Shown: positions 37,512-46,286 of the stretch, one piece after another
How the letters are laid out: every line of letters begins with the position of its first letter
Position numbering within the stretch: position 1 is the stretch's first letter
DNA from: Mesorhizobium sp. LMG 17147
GTDB lineage: Bacteria; Pseudomonadota; Alphaproteobacteria; Rhizobiales; Rhizobiaceae
Length of the DNA stretch: 64,000 bases
Direction of reading: 5' to 3'
Assembly (NCBI RefSeq): GCF_024297145.1
Contig: NZ_JANCTC010000002.1
Coordinates: forward strand, 665,001-729,000
Notes under the pieces: model-generated
Database searches by the model: none
The model's input: only the letters and a program-made list of their open reading frames with translations
What the model was told of the DNA's origin: nothing
Made by a program: the position numbers and the translations under genes

Positions 37512-38396
37512 ATGCTCTACGACATCCGGCTTCACCTGCGTTACGACTATGATGCGGCGGCCGGCGGCGGCCGCCATCAGGTGCGTGTGCTGCCGCCGAC
37601 CATCCCTGGCGTGCAGCGCGTCGTCGCCGCTTCACTGTCTTTTGTGCCGGCGCCCAGCGAACGCTTCGACTTTTCCGACTTTTTCGGCAACAGTGTCACC
37701 TCGATCGCCTTTCGTGACGCGCATGATGCGCTCGACATCAGGATGAGCGCGCGTGTTTCAGTGTCGCGGCCGGAGCCCGGGCTCGACGTATCGCCGGACA
37801 TACGCCGGCTGAGGGAAGAACTCGGCGCCGTGCACTCGCTGGCGCCGGCTTCGCCGCATCACTTTCTGGCCGCCAGCGATCATGCCGGCATCGACCCGGC
37901 AATCACTGCCTATGCGAAAGACAGTGCCGGCAGTTCGACAGTCGGCACGGCCATGGCTCTGTGCAACCGCATTCACCGCGATTTCACCTATGACGGCGAG
38001 GCGACCACCGTGCAGACGCGGGCCAGCGACGCCTTCGGCCTGAAGCGCGGCGTCTGCCAGGATTTTTCCCACATCATGATCGCCGGCCTGCGCGGCCTCG
38101 GCATTCCCGCGGGTTATGTCAGCGGGTTCCTCCGCACCATCCCGCCGCGCGGGAAGCCGCGGCTCGAAGGCGCCGACGCCATGCACGCCTGGGTCAAGGT
38201 GTGGTGCGGACGCGATGCCGGCTGGCAGGAATTCGATCCGACCAATGGCATGCGGGCAAGCAACGACCATATCACGGTCGGCTATGGCCGCGACTACTCC
38301 GATGTGGCGCCGATCGTCGGCGTGTTGAAAACCACGGGCGGGCAGGTCGGCGAACAGGCGGTCGACGTCATACCGGTCGTCCTAGAAAAGGCGTGA
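37512..38396 (+). CDS. Transglutaminase-family cysteine protease
   Basis: 294 residues with an N-terminal beta-rich domain of the bacterial transglutaminase-associated type (about 1-150) and a transglutaminase-like catalytic domain: Cys182 in RGVCQDFSH, His225 in AMHAWVKV, Asp242 in EFDPTNG. Bacterial members are thought to hydrolyse peptide bonds, not to cross-link. It is the third gene of the amidoligase operon. No proteasome-like Anbu peptidase, which often accompanies these genes, is seen here. Confidence 0.9.
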   Translation: MLYDIRLHLRYDYDAAAGGGRHQVRVLPPTIPGVQRVVAASLSFVPAPSERFDFSDFFGNSVTSIAFRDAHDALDIRMSARVSVSRPEPGLDVSPDIRRLREELGAVHSLAPASPHHFLAASDHAGIDPAITAYAKDSAGSSTVGTAMALCNRIHRDFTYDGEATTVQTRASDAFGLKRGVCQDFSHIMIAGLRGLGIPAGYVSGFLRTIPPRGKPRLEGADAMHAWVKVWCGRDAGWQEFDPTNGMRASNDHITVGYGRDYSDVAPIVGVLKTTGGQVGEQAVDVIPVVLEKA

Positions 38397-38509
38397 TGAC
38401 GCACGTCTTCGTTGCACGGCGGCGGCGATAGGCTGGAACCAAGAGATCAAGAGGCGGTGGAACCCGCAGCCGGCAAGCGGCTTATCTACGGAAATTCCGT
38501 GGAGAGGAC

Positions 38510-39631
38510 ATGCTGGACAAATCCGGATCGTCGTCTGGCCAATCGGCTGTGAGGAAAGCTGCACCAAAGAACGGGGTGCGGCAGAATGGAGCGCCGGAGA
38601 ACGGCGCGCAAGCCTCGGCCGTTCGGGCCTCGCTCAATTATGTCATCGACACTGAACCCGGTATTCGCCGGCTGCGTTCGGGCAAGGGGTTCTCGTACAA
38701 AGGACCCGACGGGCGGATTGTCGACGGGGAGGCGCTGGCACGCATCAAGGCGCTCGCCATCCCCCCGGCCTGGACGGATGTCTGGATCTCGCCGGATGCC
38801 GACGGTCACATCCAGGCGACCGGTCGGGACCAGCGCGGGCGCAAGCAATACCGCTATCATCCGCACTGGGCCGAGGAGCGCGACGGCGTCAAATATTCGA
38901 GCCTGGTCGCCTTCGCCGAAGGCCTGCCCGAACTGCGGCGGCAGATCGACGTCGATTTGCGCCGTCACGGCCTGCCGCTGGAACGCGTCGTGGCGGCTAT
39001 AGTCTGGTTGCTCGACAACACGATGATCCGTGTCGGCAATGCCGCCTATGCACGCGACAACAAGAGTTTTGGGCTGACCACGCTGCGGGACCGCCATGTC
39101 GACATCAGGGGCTCAAGCCTGCGTTTTGCCTTCGTCGGCAAATCCGGCAAGGAATGGAGATTGAAGCTTGTCGATCGCCGGATTGCCAAGGTCGTGCGCG
39201 GAGCGCAGGACTTGCCGGGGCAGAAGTTGTTTCAGTATCTCGACGAGGGCGGAAACAGGCATCCGGTGCGCTCAGACGACGTCAACCGCTATATCAGGGA
39301 GAATGCCGGAGCGGAGTTCAGCTCCAAGCACTTCAGAACCTGGGGCGGCACCATTCATGCCGCGTCGCTGTTTGCCCAAACCGAACGTCCCGAAAGCCAG
39401 GCGCAGCAAAAGCGGGTGATGAACAATGTCATCGACAAGGTTGCCGAGCGGCTCGGCAACACACGCGCGGTTTGTCGCCAATGCTACATCCATCCGGAAG
39501 TGTTCCGCGCCTGGTCCGAAGGACGGCTGCTCGACGAAATGGCGGATGCCAACAAAGGCAAGCGCTCGATCGCCGGCCTCGACGACGAGGAGGCCCTGGT
39601 CTTGAGATGGCTGAAGGCGAGAGAAAGCTGA
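38510..39631 (+). CDS. DNA topoisomerase IB
   Basis: 373 residues, poxvirus-like bacterial type IB topoisomerase that relaxes supercoils through a 3'-phosphotyrosine. Catalytic parts visible: the Arg of RKQYRYHPHW, the AAIVWLLDNTMIRVGN helix, KHFRTWGGT with Arg and His, and nucleophile Tyr326 in CRQCYIHP. The first ~35 residues are low-complexity and may be unstructured. Separate from the preceding operon by 113 bp. Confidence 0.92.
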   Translation: MLDKSGSSSGQSAVRKAAPKNGVRQNGAPENGAQASAVRASLNYVIDTEPGIRRLRSGKGFSYKGPDGRIVDGEALARIKALAIPPAWTDVWISPDADGHIQATGRDQRGRKQYRYHPHWAEERDGVKYSSLVAFAEGLPELRRQIDVDLRRHGLPLERVVAAIVWLLDNTMIRVGNAAYARDNKSFGLTTLRDRHVDIRGSSLRFAFVGKSGKEWRLKLVDRRIAKVVRGAQDLPGQKLFQYLDEGGNRHPVRSDDVNRYIRENAGAEFSSKHFRTWGGTIHAASLFAQTERPESQAQQKRVMNNVIDKVAERLGNTRAVCRQCYIHPEVFRAWSEGRLLDEMADANKGKRSIAGLDDEEALVLRWLKARES

Positions 39632-39654
39632 CGTCGGACCGCGGCGTATTTTTT

Positions 39655-39660
39655 TGTCGA
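39655..39660 (+). promoter_or_regulatory. TGTCGA box upstream of the DGPF-sigma operon
   Basis: TGTCGA follows a T-run and precedes, after 14 bp, CGGTCC. The pair resembles an ECF-type -35/-10 arrangement and could be an autoregulated promoter of the sigma factor below. I recall related boxes from this sigma group but cannot verify the consensus here. Confidence 0.35.
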
Positions 39661-39686
39661 CGCCATGTCGGCATCGGTCCTAGTGT

Positions 39687-39714
39687 TTCGTCCTTTGACA
39701 GAGAAAAGGACGAA
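39687..39714 (+). promoter_or_regulatory. Perfect 10-bp inverted repeat burying the DGPF Shine-Dalgarno
   Basis: TTCGTCCTTT (39687-39696) and AAAGGACGAA (39705-39714) flank an 8-nt loop and end 2 nt before the ATG at 39717. The right arm contains the ribosome site AAAGGA. In RNA the stem would close the ribosome site; in DNA it could be a dyad operator. Confidence 0.75.
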
Positions 39715-39716
39715 CC

Positions 39717-40091
39717 ATGCTCTACGCGATCCTCTGCTATGCCTCTGAAGACGTCGTCTGCTCCTGGAGCAAGGAGCAGGACGATGCCGTCATGGAAAAA
39801 CTTCTGGGTGTGCAGGAAAAATATGCCCAGGCGGGCCGCCTTGGCCCGGTGGCGCGGCTCTTGCCGACGACCGCGGCGACGACGCTGAGGAAGGTCAAGG
39901 GCGAATCGATCGTCATCGACGGCCCGTTTGCCGAAACCAAGGAACAGTTCCTCGGCTTCTACACGCTCGAATGCGCCGACCTCGATGAGGCTGTCGACTT
40001 CGCGCGTGAGCTTTCCGAGGTCAACCCGAGCGGCGGCTCCTATGAAATCCGGCCGGTCTCGCTCTTCAATCCCGCCAAGGTTTCCGCATGA
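39717..40091 (+). CDS. YCII/DGPF-domain protein paired with an ECF sigma factor
   Basis: 124 residues of the YCII-related superfamily, DGPF subgroup: VIDGPFAETKEQFLGFYTLEC is the name-giving motif. Such proteins are the regular neighbours and targets of ECF42-type sigma factors; their biochemical role is unclear. The stop overlaps the sigma-factor start (ATGA), so the two are translationally coupled. Its own ribosome site is enclosed in a perfect hairpin, which may limit expression of both. Confidence 0.87.
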   Translation: MLYAILCYASEDVVCSWSKEQDDAVMEKLLGVQEKYAQAGRLGPVARLLPTTAATTLRKVKGESIVIDGPFAETKEQFLGFYTLECADLDEAVDFARELSEVNPSGGSYEIRPVSLFNPAKVSA

Positions 40092-41350
40092 CCGAACTCG
40101 CCTGGATCAGCACGGCAATCAGCACCGCTCGCCCGCAGGTGATGGGGGCATTGCTGCGCTATTTCCGCGACCTCGACGCGGCGGAGGAAGCATTCCAGGA
40201 CGCCTGCCTGAGGGCACTGAATAACTGGCCGAAAAACGGCCCGCCGCGCGATCCGGCAGCCTGGCTGATCTTCGTCGGCCGCAACAGCGGCATCGATGCG
40301 GTGCGCAAGCGCGCCAAGCAGGCGCCGCTGCCGGAGGAGGACCAGATCTCCGACCTGGAAGATGCCGAGAGCGACGTCGCCGAGCGGCTGGACGGGGCGC
40401 ATTACCGTGACGATATTTTGCGGCTGCTGTTCATCTGCTGCCATCCAGACCTGCCGGCCACACAGCAGATCGCCGTGGCGTTGCGCATCGTCTCCGGCCT
40501 GACGGTCAAGCAGATCGCCCGCGCCTTCCTCGTCGGTGAAAGCGCGATGGAGCAGCGTATCACGCGCGCCAAGGCGCGTATCGCCGACGCCGGGGTGCCG
40601 TTCGAGACGCCGGGAGCGGTCGAGCGCTCCGAACGGCTCGCCGCCGTCGCTGCCATGGTCTACCTGATCTTCAACGAAGGCTATTCCAGCAATAGCGGCG
40701 AGGCATCGGCGCGTGCGCCGCTTTGCGAAGAGGCGATCCGGCTGGCCCGGCTGCTGCTCAGGCTGTTCCAGACCGAGCCGGAGATCATGGGGCTGACGGC
40801 GCTGTTGCTGCTGCAACATGCACGCGCGCCTGCCCGCTTCGACGAGAACGGCGAGATCGTGCTGCTCGAAGACCAGGACCGCAGCCTGTGGAGCCGCAAG
40901 ATGATCGATGAAGGCCTGGCGCTGGTCGACAAGGCGTTGCGCCATCGCAAGCCCGGTCCCTACCAGGTGCAAGCGGCGATCGCCGCACTGCATGCGCGGG
41001 CGGAAAAACCCGAGGATACGGACTGGAACGAGATCGACCTGCTCTACGGCCTGCTCGAGCAGATGCAGCCGTCGCCGGTGGTGACGCTCAACCGCGCCGT
41101 CGCGGTCTCCAAGGTGCGTGGACCGGAAGCCGCACTCGCCATGATCGAGCCGCTGGAGGGAAGGCTTTCCGGCTATTTCCATTTCTTCGGCCTCAAAGGC
41201 GGACTGCTGATGCAGCTTGACCGCGGCGAGGAGGCGCGCGTCGCTTTCGACCGCGCCATCGCGCTTGCCAATACGGCCGCCGAGGCAGCGCATATCCGCA
41301 TGCATATCGACCGGCTGATGAAAGAAGGCGCCAAGCAAACGGCGCATTGA
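40088..41350 (+). CDS. ECF42-like RNA polymerase sigma factor with long C-terminal extension
   Basis: 420 residues. Sigma region 2 (YFRDLDAAEEAFQDACLRAL, WLIFVGRNSGIDAVRKR) and region 4 (LRIVSGLTVKQIARAFLVGESAMEQRITRAKARI) occupy the first ~170 residues. The following ~240 residues (DUF6596-like, with TPR-like helices, including YLIFNEGYSSNSG) replace the usual anti-sigma control and are required in studied relatives. Pairing with an upstream DGPF gene is the defining context of ECF42. No anti-sigma factor is adjacent. The inducing signal is unknown. Confidence 0.88.
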   Translation: MTELAWISTAISTARPQVMGALLRYFRDLDAAEEAFQDACLRALNNWPKNGPPRDPAAWLIFVGRNSGIDAVRKRAKQAPLPEEDQISDLEDAESDVAERLDGAHYRDDILRLLFICCHPDLPATQQIAVALRIVSGLTVKQIARAFLVGESAMEQRITRAKARIADAGVPFETPGAVERSERLAAVAAMVYLIFNEGYSSNSGEASARAPLCEEAIRLARLLLRLFQTEPEIMGLTALLLLQHARAPARFDENGEIVLLEDQDRSLWSRKMIDEGLALVDKALRHRKPGPYQVQAAIAALHARAEKPEDTDWNEIDLLYGLLEQMQPSPVVTLNRAVAVSKVRGPEAALAMIEPLEGRLSGYFHFFGLKGGLLMQLDRGEEARVAFDRAIALANTAAEAAHIRMHIDRLMKEGAKQTAH

Positions 41351-41532
41351 TCCGACGCCTTCGCCTGGTTCAACGGTCTGACCTTTGCTTAGACCATGCC
41401 GGGGTGGCGATTTTTCCTTGAAGCGAGTAATGCCACGCCATGACAGCGCCTGGTGTGCCGACCGGCAGGGGCGGGTATGGCGCCAGGCTTGGCCCGACGC
41501 CATATGAGCGACGGGATCTGAAAGGGATGAAA

Positions 41533-43044
41533 ATGACGATTGCGAAGGAAACGGCCGGGCTTCTGGCGAAACTGGGCGTTGCCGAAGGCGCGCTCACGGG
41601 CGGCGACCTCATCGTCCGCAGCCCGGTGACCGGCGAGCAGATCGCCGCGCTGAAGACCATCTCGCCGGCCGATGCGACGACGACCATCGACAATGCCTAC
41701 AAAGCTTTCCTGGCGTGGCGGCAGGTACCAGCTCCCAAGCGTGGAGAACTGGTGCGGCTGCTCGGCGAGGAATTGCGCACACACAAGACCGAGCTTGGCC
41801 GGTTGGTATCGATCGAAGTCGGCAAGATCCCATCCGAGGGTCTTGGCGAAGTGCAGGAGATGATCGACATCTGCGATTTCGCCGTCGGTCTTTCCCGGCA
41901 ACTGTACGGCCTGACCATCGCCACCGAGCGTCCCGGCCATCGCATGATGGAAACCTGGCATCCACTCGGCGTCGTCGGGGTCATCTCGGCCTTCAACTTT
42001 CCGGTCGCGGTATGGTCGTGGAACGCAGCACTTGCGCTGGTCTGCGGCGACGCGGTGGTGTGGAAGCCGTCCGAGAAGACACCGCTGACGGCGCTCGCCT
42101 GCGAAGCGATCTTCAAGCGTGCAGCAGAGCGTTTCGGCGATGCGCCGAAGGGACTGGCGCCGGTTCTGATCGGCGATCGCGCCGTCGGCGAGATCCTGGT
42201 CGATCATCCCAAGGTGCCGCTGGTCTCGGCCACCGGCTCGACGCGCATGGGCAGGGACGTCGGACCACGGCTGGCGAAGCGCTTTGCCCGTGCCGTGCTC
42301 GAGCTCGGCGGCAACAATGCCGGCATCGTCTGCCCGACGGCCGATCTCGACATGGCGCTCCGCGCCATCGCCTTCGGCGCCATGGGCACGGCCGGCCAGC
42401 GCTGCACGACGCTCAGGCGCCTGTTCGTGCATGAGAGCGTCTACGACCAGCTCGTTCCTCGCCTGAAGAAGGCTTATGAAAGCGTCTCGGTCGGCAATCC
42501 GCTGGAGACAAGCGCGCTGGTCGGCCCACTGATCGACAAGGCTGCCTACGAGAATATGCAGAAGGCGCTGGAGGAGGCGGCTTCGCATGGCGGTAAGATA
42601 ACCGGCGGAATGCGGGTCGAGAACGGCAATCCCGAGGCCTACTATGTGCGTCCGGCGCTGGTCGAAATGCCGCGGCAGGTTTCGCCAGTGACGGAGGAGA
42701 CCTTCGCGCCCATCCTCTACGTCATGAAATATTCGGACTTCGACGCCGTGCTAGAAGAACACAATGCGGTGGGAGCGGGGCTGTCATCGTCGATCTTTAC
42801 CCGCGACCTGCAGGAATCCGAGCGCTTTCTTGGCGTCGACGGATCGGACTGCGGCATCGCCAACGTCAATATAGGCACGTCAGGGGCCGAGATCGGCGGC
42901 GCCTTCGGTGGCGAGAAGGAAACCGGCGGCGGCCGCGAGAGCGGCTCCGATGCCTGGAAGGCCTATATGCGGCGCGCTACCAATACGGTGAATTATTCCA
43001 AGGCGCTGCCGCTTGCGCAGGGCGTGTCGTTCGATATCGATTGA
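41533..43044 (+). CDS. amaB: ALDH7-type aldehyde dehydrogenase (aminoadipate-semialdehyde/piperideine-6-carboxylate dehydrogenase)
   Basis: 503 residues. Asn145 in SAFNFPV, general base Glu247 in LELGGNNAG and nucleophile Cys281 in GQRCTTLRR are the aldehyde dehydrogenase catalytic set; GQRCTT and ATERPGHRMMETWHPLG are typical of the antiquitin (ALDH7) branch, which oxidises alpha-aminoadipic semialdehyde in lysine catabolism. ATG 41533 has AAAGGG six bases upstream; ATG 41527 overlaps that site and an extension to 41440 lacks support. It would feed the route that ends at glutaryl-CoA dehydrogenase (30-31 kb). Confidence 0.85.
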   Translation: MTIAKETAGLLAKLGVAEGALTGGDLIVRSPVTGEQIAALKTISPADATTTIDNAYKAFLAWRQVPAPKRGELVRLLGEELRTHKTELGRLVSIEVGKIPSEGLGEVQEMIDICDFAVGLSRQLYGLTIATERPGHRMMETWHPLGVVGVISAFNFPVAVWSWNAALALVCGDAVVWKPSEKTPLTALACEAIFKRAAERFGDAPKGLAPVLIGDRAVGEILVDHPKVPLVSATGSTRMGRDVGPRLAKRFARAVLELGGNNAGIVCPTADLDMALRAIAFGAMGTAGQRCTTLRRLFVHESVYDQLVPRLKKAYESVSVGNPLETSALVGPLIDKAAYENMQKALEEAASHGGKITGGMRVENGNPEAYYVRPALVEMPRQVSPVTEETFAPILYVMKYSDFDAVLEEHNAVGAGLSSSIFTRDLQESERFLGVDGSDCGIANVNIGTSGAEIGGAFGGEKETGGGRESGSDAWKAYMRRATNTVNYSKALPLAQGVSFDID

Positions 43045-43103
43045 AATGCCAGACCTTCGTCGCGGCGGCTCCAAGGCCGCCACGACGGCGTTCGGCTCGC
43101 GGT

Positions 43104-43982
43104 TCAGCTGGCGTCGGGAGTTACAACACAACTGTCGAAGGCTGCATCGATGATGGCGAGCTTGACCGCCTGGGCGGTCATGTATTCCTGATAGAACTCG
43201 CTCGACACCCACATGACCGAATGACCGCGCTGGCCCAGCCAGCCAATGCTGCCAAGTTCTTCGGCAGCGCGCAATTTGCGTGACAGGTGGGTCCGGGAAA
43301 GCTTGAGCCAGTTCGCGAAATCTCCGATTGAGACCACACCAGTCGGAATTCGGTCCAGGTCGGCATGATCGGGATCGATGCCGGACATCAGCCAATCCAT
43401 GACAATGCCGCCATTGTCGAGCCAGGTGAACAAGGACAAGGTCTGTCTCGGCTCGCGCACGGCATGCGACGAAAGCAGGCCGTCAGCCACCAGCGGCTGC
43501 AGTTTGGCGAGCACGTCCGGTTGTCCGACGAATGCTGCCAGTCGAGATCCACCGTCCAGGCTGTCCAGCGTTTTCAGATGAGCCATGACCCAGCCGGCAA
43601 CCGTCTCCAGAGTGCCCGCGACCGGCTCAAAGGGGCGAATGCGCCCGTGTTTAATCGGCAGATGCCGGATGAAACCGTAATGCAGCATCTCCTTCAGGAA
43701 GGCATCGGCGGTGTTGCGGCTGGCCACCGAATGCCGGCGGATGCCGTCCATGAACCGTGCGGACGTAAGTCCCTTGCGATGGTCGTCCGGCTCTCGATCG
43801 AAATACAAGGCAAGGCCGATGTGGGCCATCAGCCAGCGTTGTTGCGTGGCGAACACCGAAGCCAGCCGCGGGGTTGCTTCATAGGTCTGGAGCAGCGTCC
43901 GCGACTGAGCCTGGACGTGCCGACGCAATGCCGGATGACTGGCAATGTCTTCAGAAACCAGCGCCATCCCCGCCGAGCCCAA
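43104..43982 (-). CDS. Hypothetical protein with probable C-terminal winged-helix DNA-binding region
   Basis: 292 residues; I do not recognise the family. A helix-turn-helix-like stretch SIGDFANWLKLSRTHLSRKLRAAEELG spans about 217-244, and a following SIGWLGQRGHSVMWVS looks like a wing, so a transcription regulator is plausible. The N-terminal two thirds are helical with no membrane segment or catalytic motif. It is convergent with the ALDH7 gene (59 bp between stops). The ATG at 43982 gives MGSAGMALVSEDIASHP; ATG 43967 is an alternative. Confidence 0.6.
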   Translation of the reverse strand: MGSAGMALVSEDIASHPALRRHVQAQSRTLLQTYEATPRLASVFATQQRWLMAHIGLALYFDREPDDHRKGLTSARFMDGIRRHSVASRNTADAFLKEMLHYGFIRHLPIKHGRIRPFEPVAGTLETVAGWVMAHLKTLDSLDGGSRLAAFVGQPDVLAKLQPLVADGLLSSHAVREPRQTLSLFTWLDNGGIVMDWLMSGIDPDHADLDRIPTGVVSIGDFANWLKLSRTHLSRKLRAAEELGSIGWLGQRGHSVMWVSSEFYQEYMTAQAVKLAIIDAAFDSCVVTPDAS

Positions 43983-44674
43983 CCAATTTGCAACTGGAAA
44001 TACCGGTCACAATTTCAGCCTTCGCGGACCGTGTCCAGAGCCGGCGCATCAGGATACGAGCTGAATCCCGCCGGCCAGCAATTCCGCGACTTGGTCGCCG
44101 AGGACCTGATCTCGCGAGGCGCTGATCTTGCCGCGCGAGACTAGCCTGCTTGAACCCATAATGGTGGCTTCGCCTGGCCAGCCGGCATTCCCCGACGCGG
44201 CGCGGAACCAACACCAGTTTTGCTCGTTGAAGAACGCCGATTGGACCGAGACAGTGAGGAATTACAAAATGGAGAATGGGCTTTTCGCCACGCCGCCTGC
44301 AGCGTTCCGAAAAACAGAGTCGGTTTGGCTACGGGCGCTCAAGTGGCTGTTAAGCCGGGTGCGCAGCGCCTCCGACAGCTCCGGAACCATGTTGAAGCCA
44401 ATCCTTGCTGGACCGGAGGATGATGGCGGGGTCCACTCCGCCTCGACGCGTTTGAGCCGATCTCGACGCGTTTGAGGCCGACCGCGCTGCGATTTTGACT
44501 CCAAAAATAGCCGCTCACATATTTTTTCTTTTTATGGCCGCCGCCGCAACCTCGCCCATAGCCGCTTCGAAGGCCGGCCACGGCGGCGTGTCGGCCTGAT
44601 GCAGCAGGCGGGAACCATCGGGCATGCTTGGCTATTAGATACAGGCGGCTGCTGGTCTGCCGAGCCAGGAGCCA
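43983..44674. other. Gene-poor stretch of about 690 bp
   Basis: No gene with family resemblance or a good ribosome site was found on either strand. It contains a tandem direct repeat at 44442-44476 and an AT-rich patch at 44510-44535. On the minus strand 44513-44623 encodes a 36-codon open frame of unknown meaning. The region may hold promoters for the genes at both ends or decayed sequence. Confidence 0.45.
44442..44476. repeat. Tandem direct repeat, 15 bp, 20-bp period
   Basis: CTCGACGCGTTTGAG occurs at 44442-44456 and again at 44462-44476, exactly two helical turns apart. Each copy is an imperfect palindrome around ACGCGT, as in regulator operators. It lies about 200 bp before the nucleotidyltransferase-like gene. 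Confidence 0.7.
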
Positions 44675-44680
44675 TTGCTT

Positions 44681-45493
44681 ATGATCATCGATCCCCCACC
44701 GAAAAGCGCCATCCCGGCATCAGTTCCGTCGGTCGATCCAAAAGCCGCCCCGACGCCTCGCAATGCCGAAGCGGAGGTCTTTTATATCGAAGCGATCCGC
44801 GAGCTTGTCGCGACCGGCATCCCCTTTCTCGTCGCCGGCACCTATGCCGTAAGTGCCTATACCGGGATCACCCGCCCGACCAAGGATCTGGACATTTTCT
44901 GCAAGGCCGGCGACTGCGCGCGCATCCTCGCCCATTTCAAGCAGATCGGCTACGCCGTCGTGGTCGAGGACGACCGGTGGCTGGGCAAAGTGTTCAAGGG
45001 CACGCATTTTTTCGACGTCATCTTCACCTCGATGAACGGCACAATGCCTGTCGACGACCAGTGGCTGGAGCATGCTCGCCAGGCCGAATTGCTGGGCAGC
45101 CAGGTGCGGATCATCGGCCCAACCGAGCTTATCTGGTCCAAATGCTTCATCCAGGATCGCGGCCGCCACGATGGGGCCGACGTCGCGCATACCATCCTCA
45201 AGGCGCACGACCAGATCGACTGGCAAAGGCTGCTTTCCTACATGGAAGTCCATTGGGAAGTTCTGCTGATGCATCTCTTGAACTTCCGATGGATCTATCC
45301 GACGGAGCGCGACCGGGTGCCCGCGTGGCTGCTCGACGAATTGCTTGACCGGCTGGCCAAGCAGCGCGAATTGCCGCCTTCCCGGATGCGGATCTGCCGC
45401 GGGCGCATGCTTTCACGAACCGACTATGAGATCGACGTCAAGCAATGGGGCTTTGCCGACGTCGGCGGTGAAGGAGAATATAGCGATGGCTGA
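44681..45493 (+). CDS. Nucleotidyltransferase-fold protein
   Basis: About 270 residues. VAGTYAVSAYTGITRPTKDLDIFC (in two parts: the GTYA loop near residue 53 and Asp69-x-Asp71) matches the nucleotidyltransferase-superfamily pattern, although the usual Gly-Ser is Gly-Thr. FFDVIF may supply a third Asp. The N-terminus is Pro-rich. AGGAG lies 12 nt before ATG 44681 and 6 nt before a TTG at 44675, which may be the true start. It overlaps the downstream phosphoesterase gene by 8 bp, so the two products probably work together. Function unknown; nucleotidyltransferase activity itself is inferred. Confidence 0.75.
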   Translation: MIIDPPPKSAIPASVPSVDPKAAPTPRNAEAEVFYIEAIRELVATGIPFLVAGTYAVSAYTGITRPTKDLDIFCKAGDCARILAHFKQIGYAVVVEDDRWLGKVFKGTHFFDVIFTSMNGTMPVDDQWLEHARQAELLGSQVRIIGPTELIWSKCFIQDRGRHDGADVAHTILKAHDQIDWQRLLSYMEVHWEVLLMHLLNFRWIYPTERDRVPAWLLDELLDRLAKQRELPPSRMRICRGRMLSRTDYEIDVKQWGFADVGGEGEYSDG

Positions 45494-46238
45494 CGAGCTC
45501 GAATCTGCTTCGGCAAAGGCGGAAAATGGCGGCACTCTCAAGGTCGCCGCCATCGGCGATCTGCATGTCGGCAAAGAGGACCAGGCCTCGTACCGCGACC
45601 TTTTCGGCGAAATGTCGCGCGAAGCCCAGGTTCTCGTGCTGACGGGCGACCTTACCAATCTCGGCAAGCCTAGGGAGGCCGAAATCCTTGCCGAGGAACT
45701 GCGTGCCTGCACGATCCCGGTCGTCGCCGTGCTTGGCAACCACGACTATGAGTCAGGCGCCGTCGAGCAGGTCACCGATATTCTGCGCCAGGCGGGCGTT
45801 CACCTCCTCGATGGCGAGGCGACGGAGATTCACGAGGTCGGGTTCGTGGGGGTCAAGGGTTTCGTTGGCGGTTTTGGGTCGCGCATGCTCGGCTCCTTCG
45901 GCGAGCCGGCCATCAAGTCGATGGTGGCGGAAAGCGTGAACGAAGCGATGCGGCTTGAAAACGCTATGCGGCAGGTCCGCGCCAAACGCACGCTTGTCGT
46001 TCTGCACTACGCGCCTGTCGTCGAGACGGTCGAAGGCGAGCCGCTGGAGATCTTCCCGTTTCTCGGTTCGTCACGTCTGGCCGAGACGATAGACCGGTTC
46101 CAGGTCAGCGCGGTTGTGCATGGTCATGCGCATCGCGGCGCTTACGAGGGCCGCACGCCGGGCGGGGCGTCGGTCTATAACGTTGCCATGCATGTCGCCA
46201 AGCCGACCGGCCGCCCCTACGCCATGCTCGAAATCTGA
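45486..46238 (+). CDS. Calcineurin-like metallophosphoesterase
   Basis: 250 residues with the complete metal-site set: GDLHVG, LTGDLTNLG, LGNHDYE, LHYAP and HGHAHRG, all in order. Cytoplasmic by lack of a signal peptide. ATG 45486 has GAAGGAGAA just before it and overlaps the stop of the nucleotidyltransferase-like gene. Substrate, a phosphomonoester, phosphodiester or nucleotide, cannot be read. Confidence 0.87.
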   Translation: MADELESASAKAENGGTLKVAAIGDLHVGKEDQASYRDLFGEMSREAQVLVLTGDLTNLGKPREAEILAEELRACTIPVVAVLGNHDYESGAVEQVTDILRQAGVHLLDGEATEIHEVGFVGVKGFVGGFGSRMLGSFGEPAIKSMVAESVNEAMRLENAMRQVRAKRTLVVLHYAPVVETVEGEPLEIFPFLGSSRLAETIDRFQVSAVVHGHAHRGAYEGRTPGGASVYNVAMHVAKPTGRPYAMLEI

Positions 46239-46286
46239 CAGGCGGCGCCACTGGCGCAGGCAATCGCAGTACACACTGCAGAACGA

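Noticed and set aside
43951..44214. Small minus-strand frame upstream of the putative regulator
   Set aside because: No ribosome site, shadow-like composition, overlaps the start of the better-supported gene.
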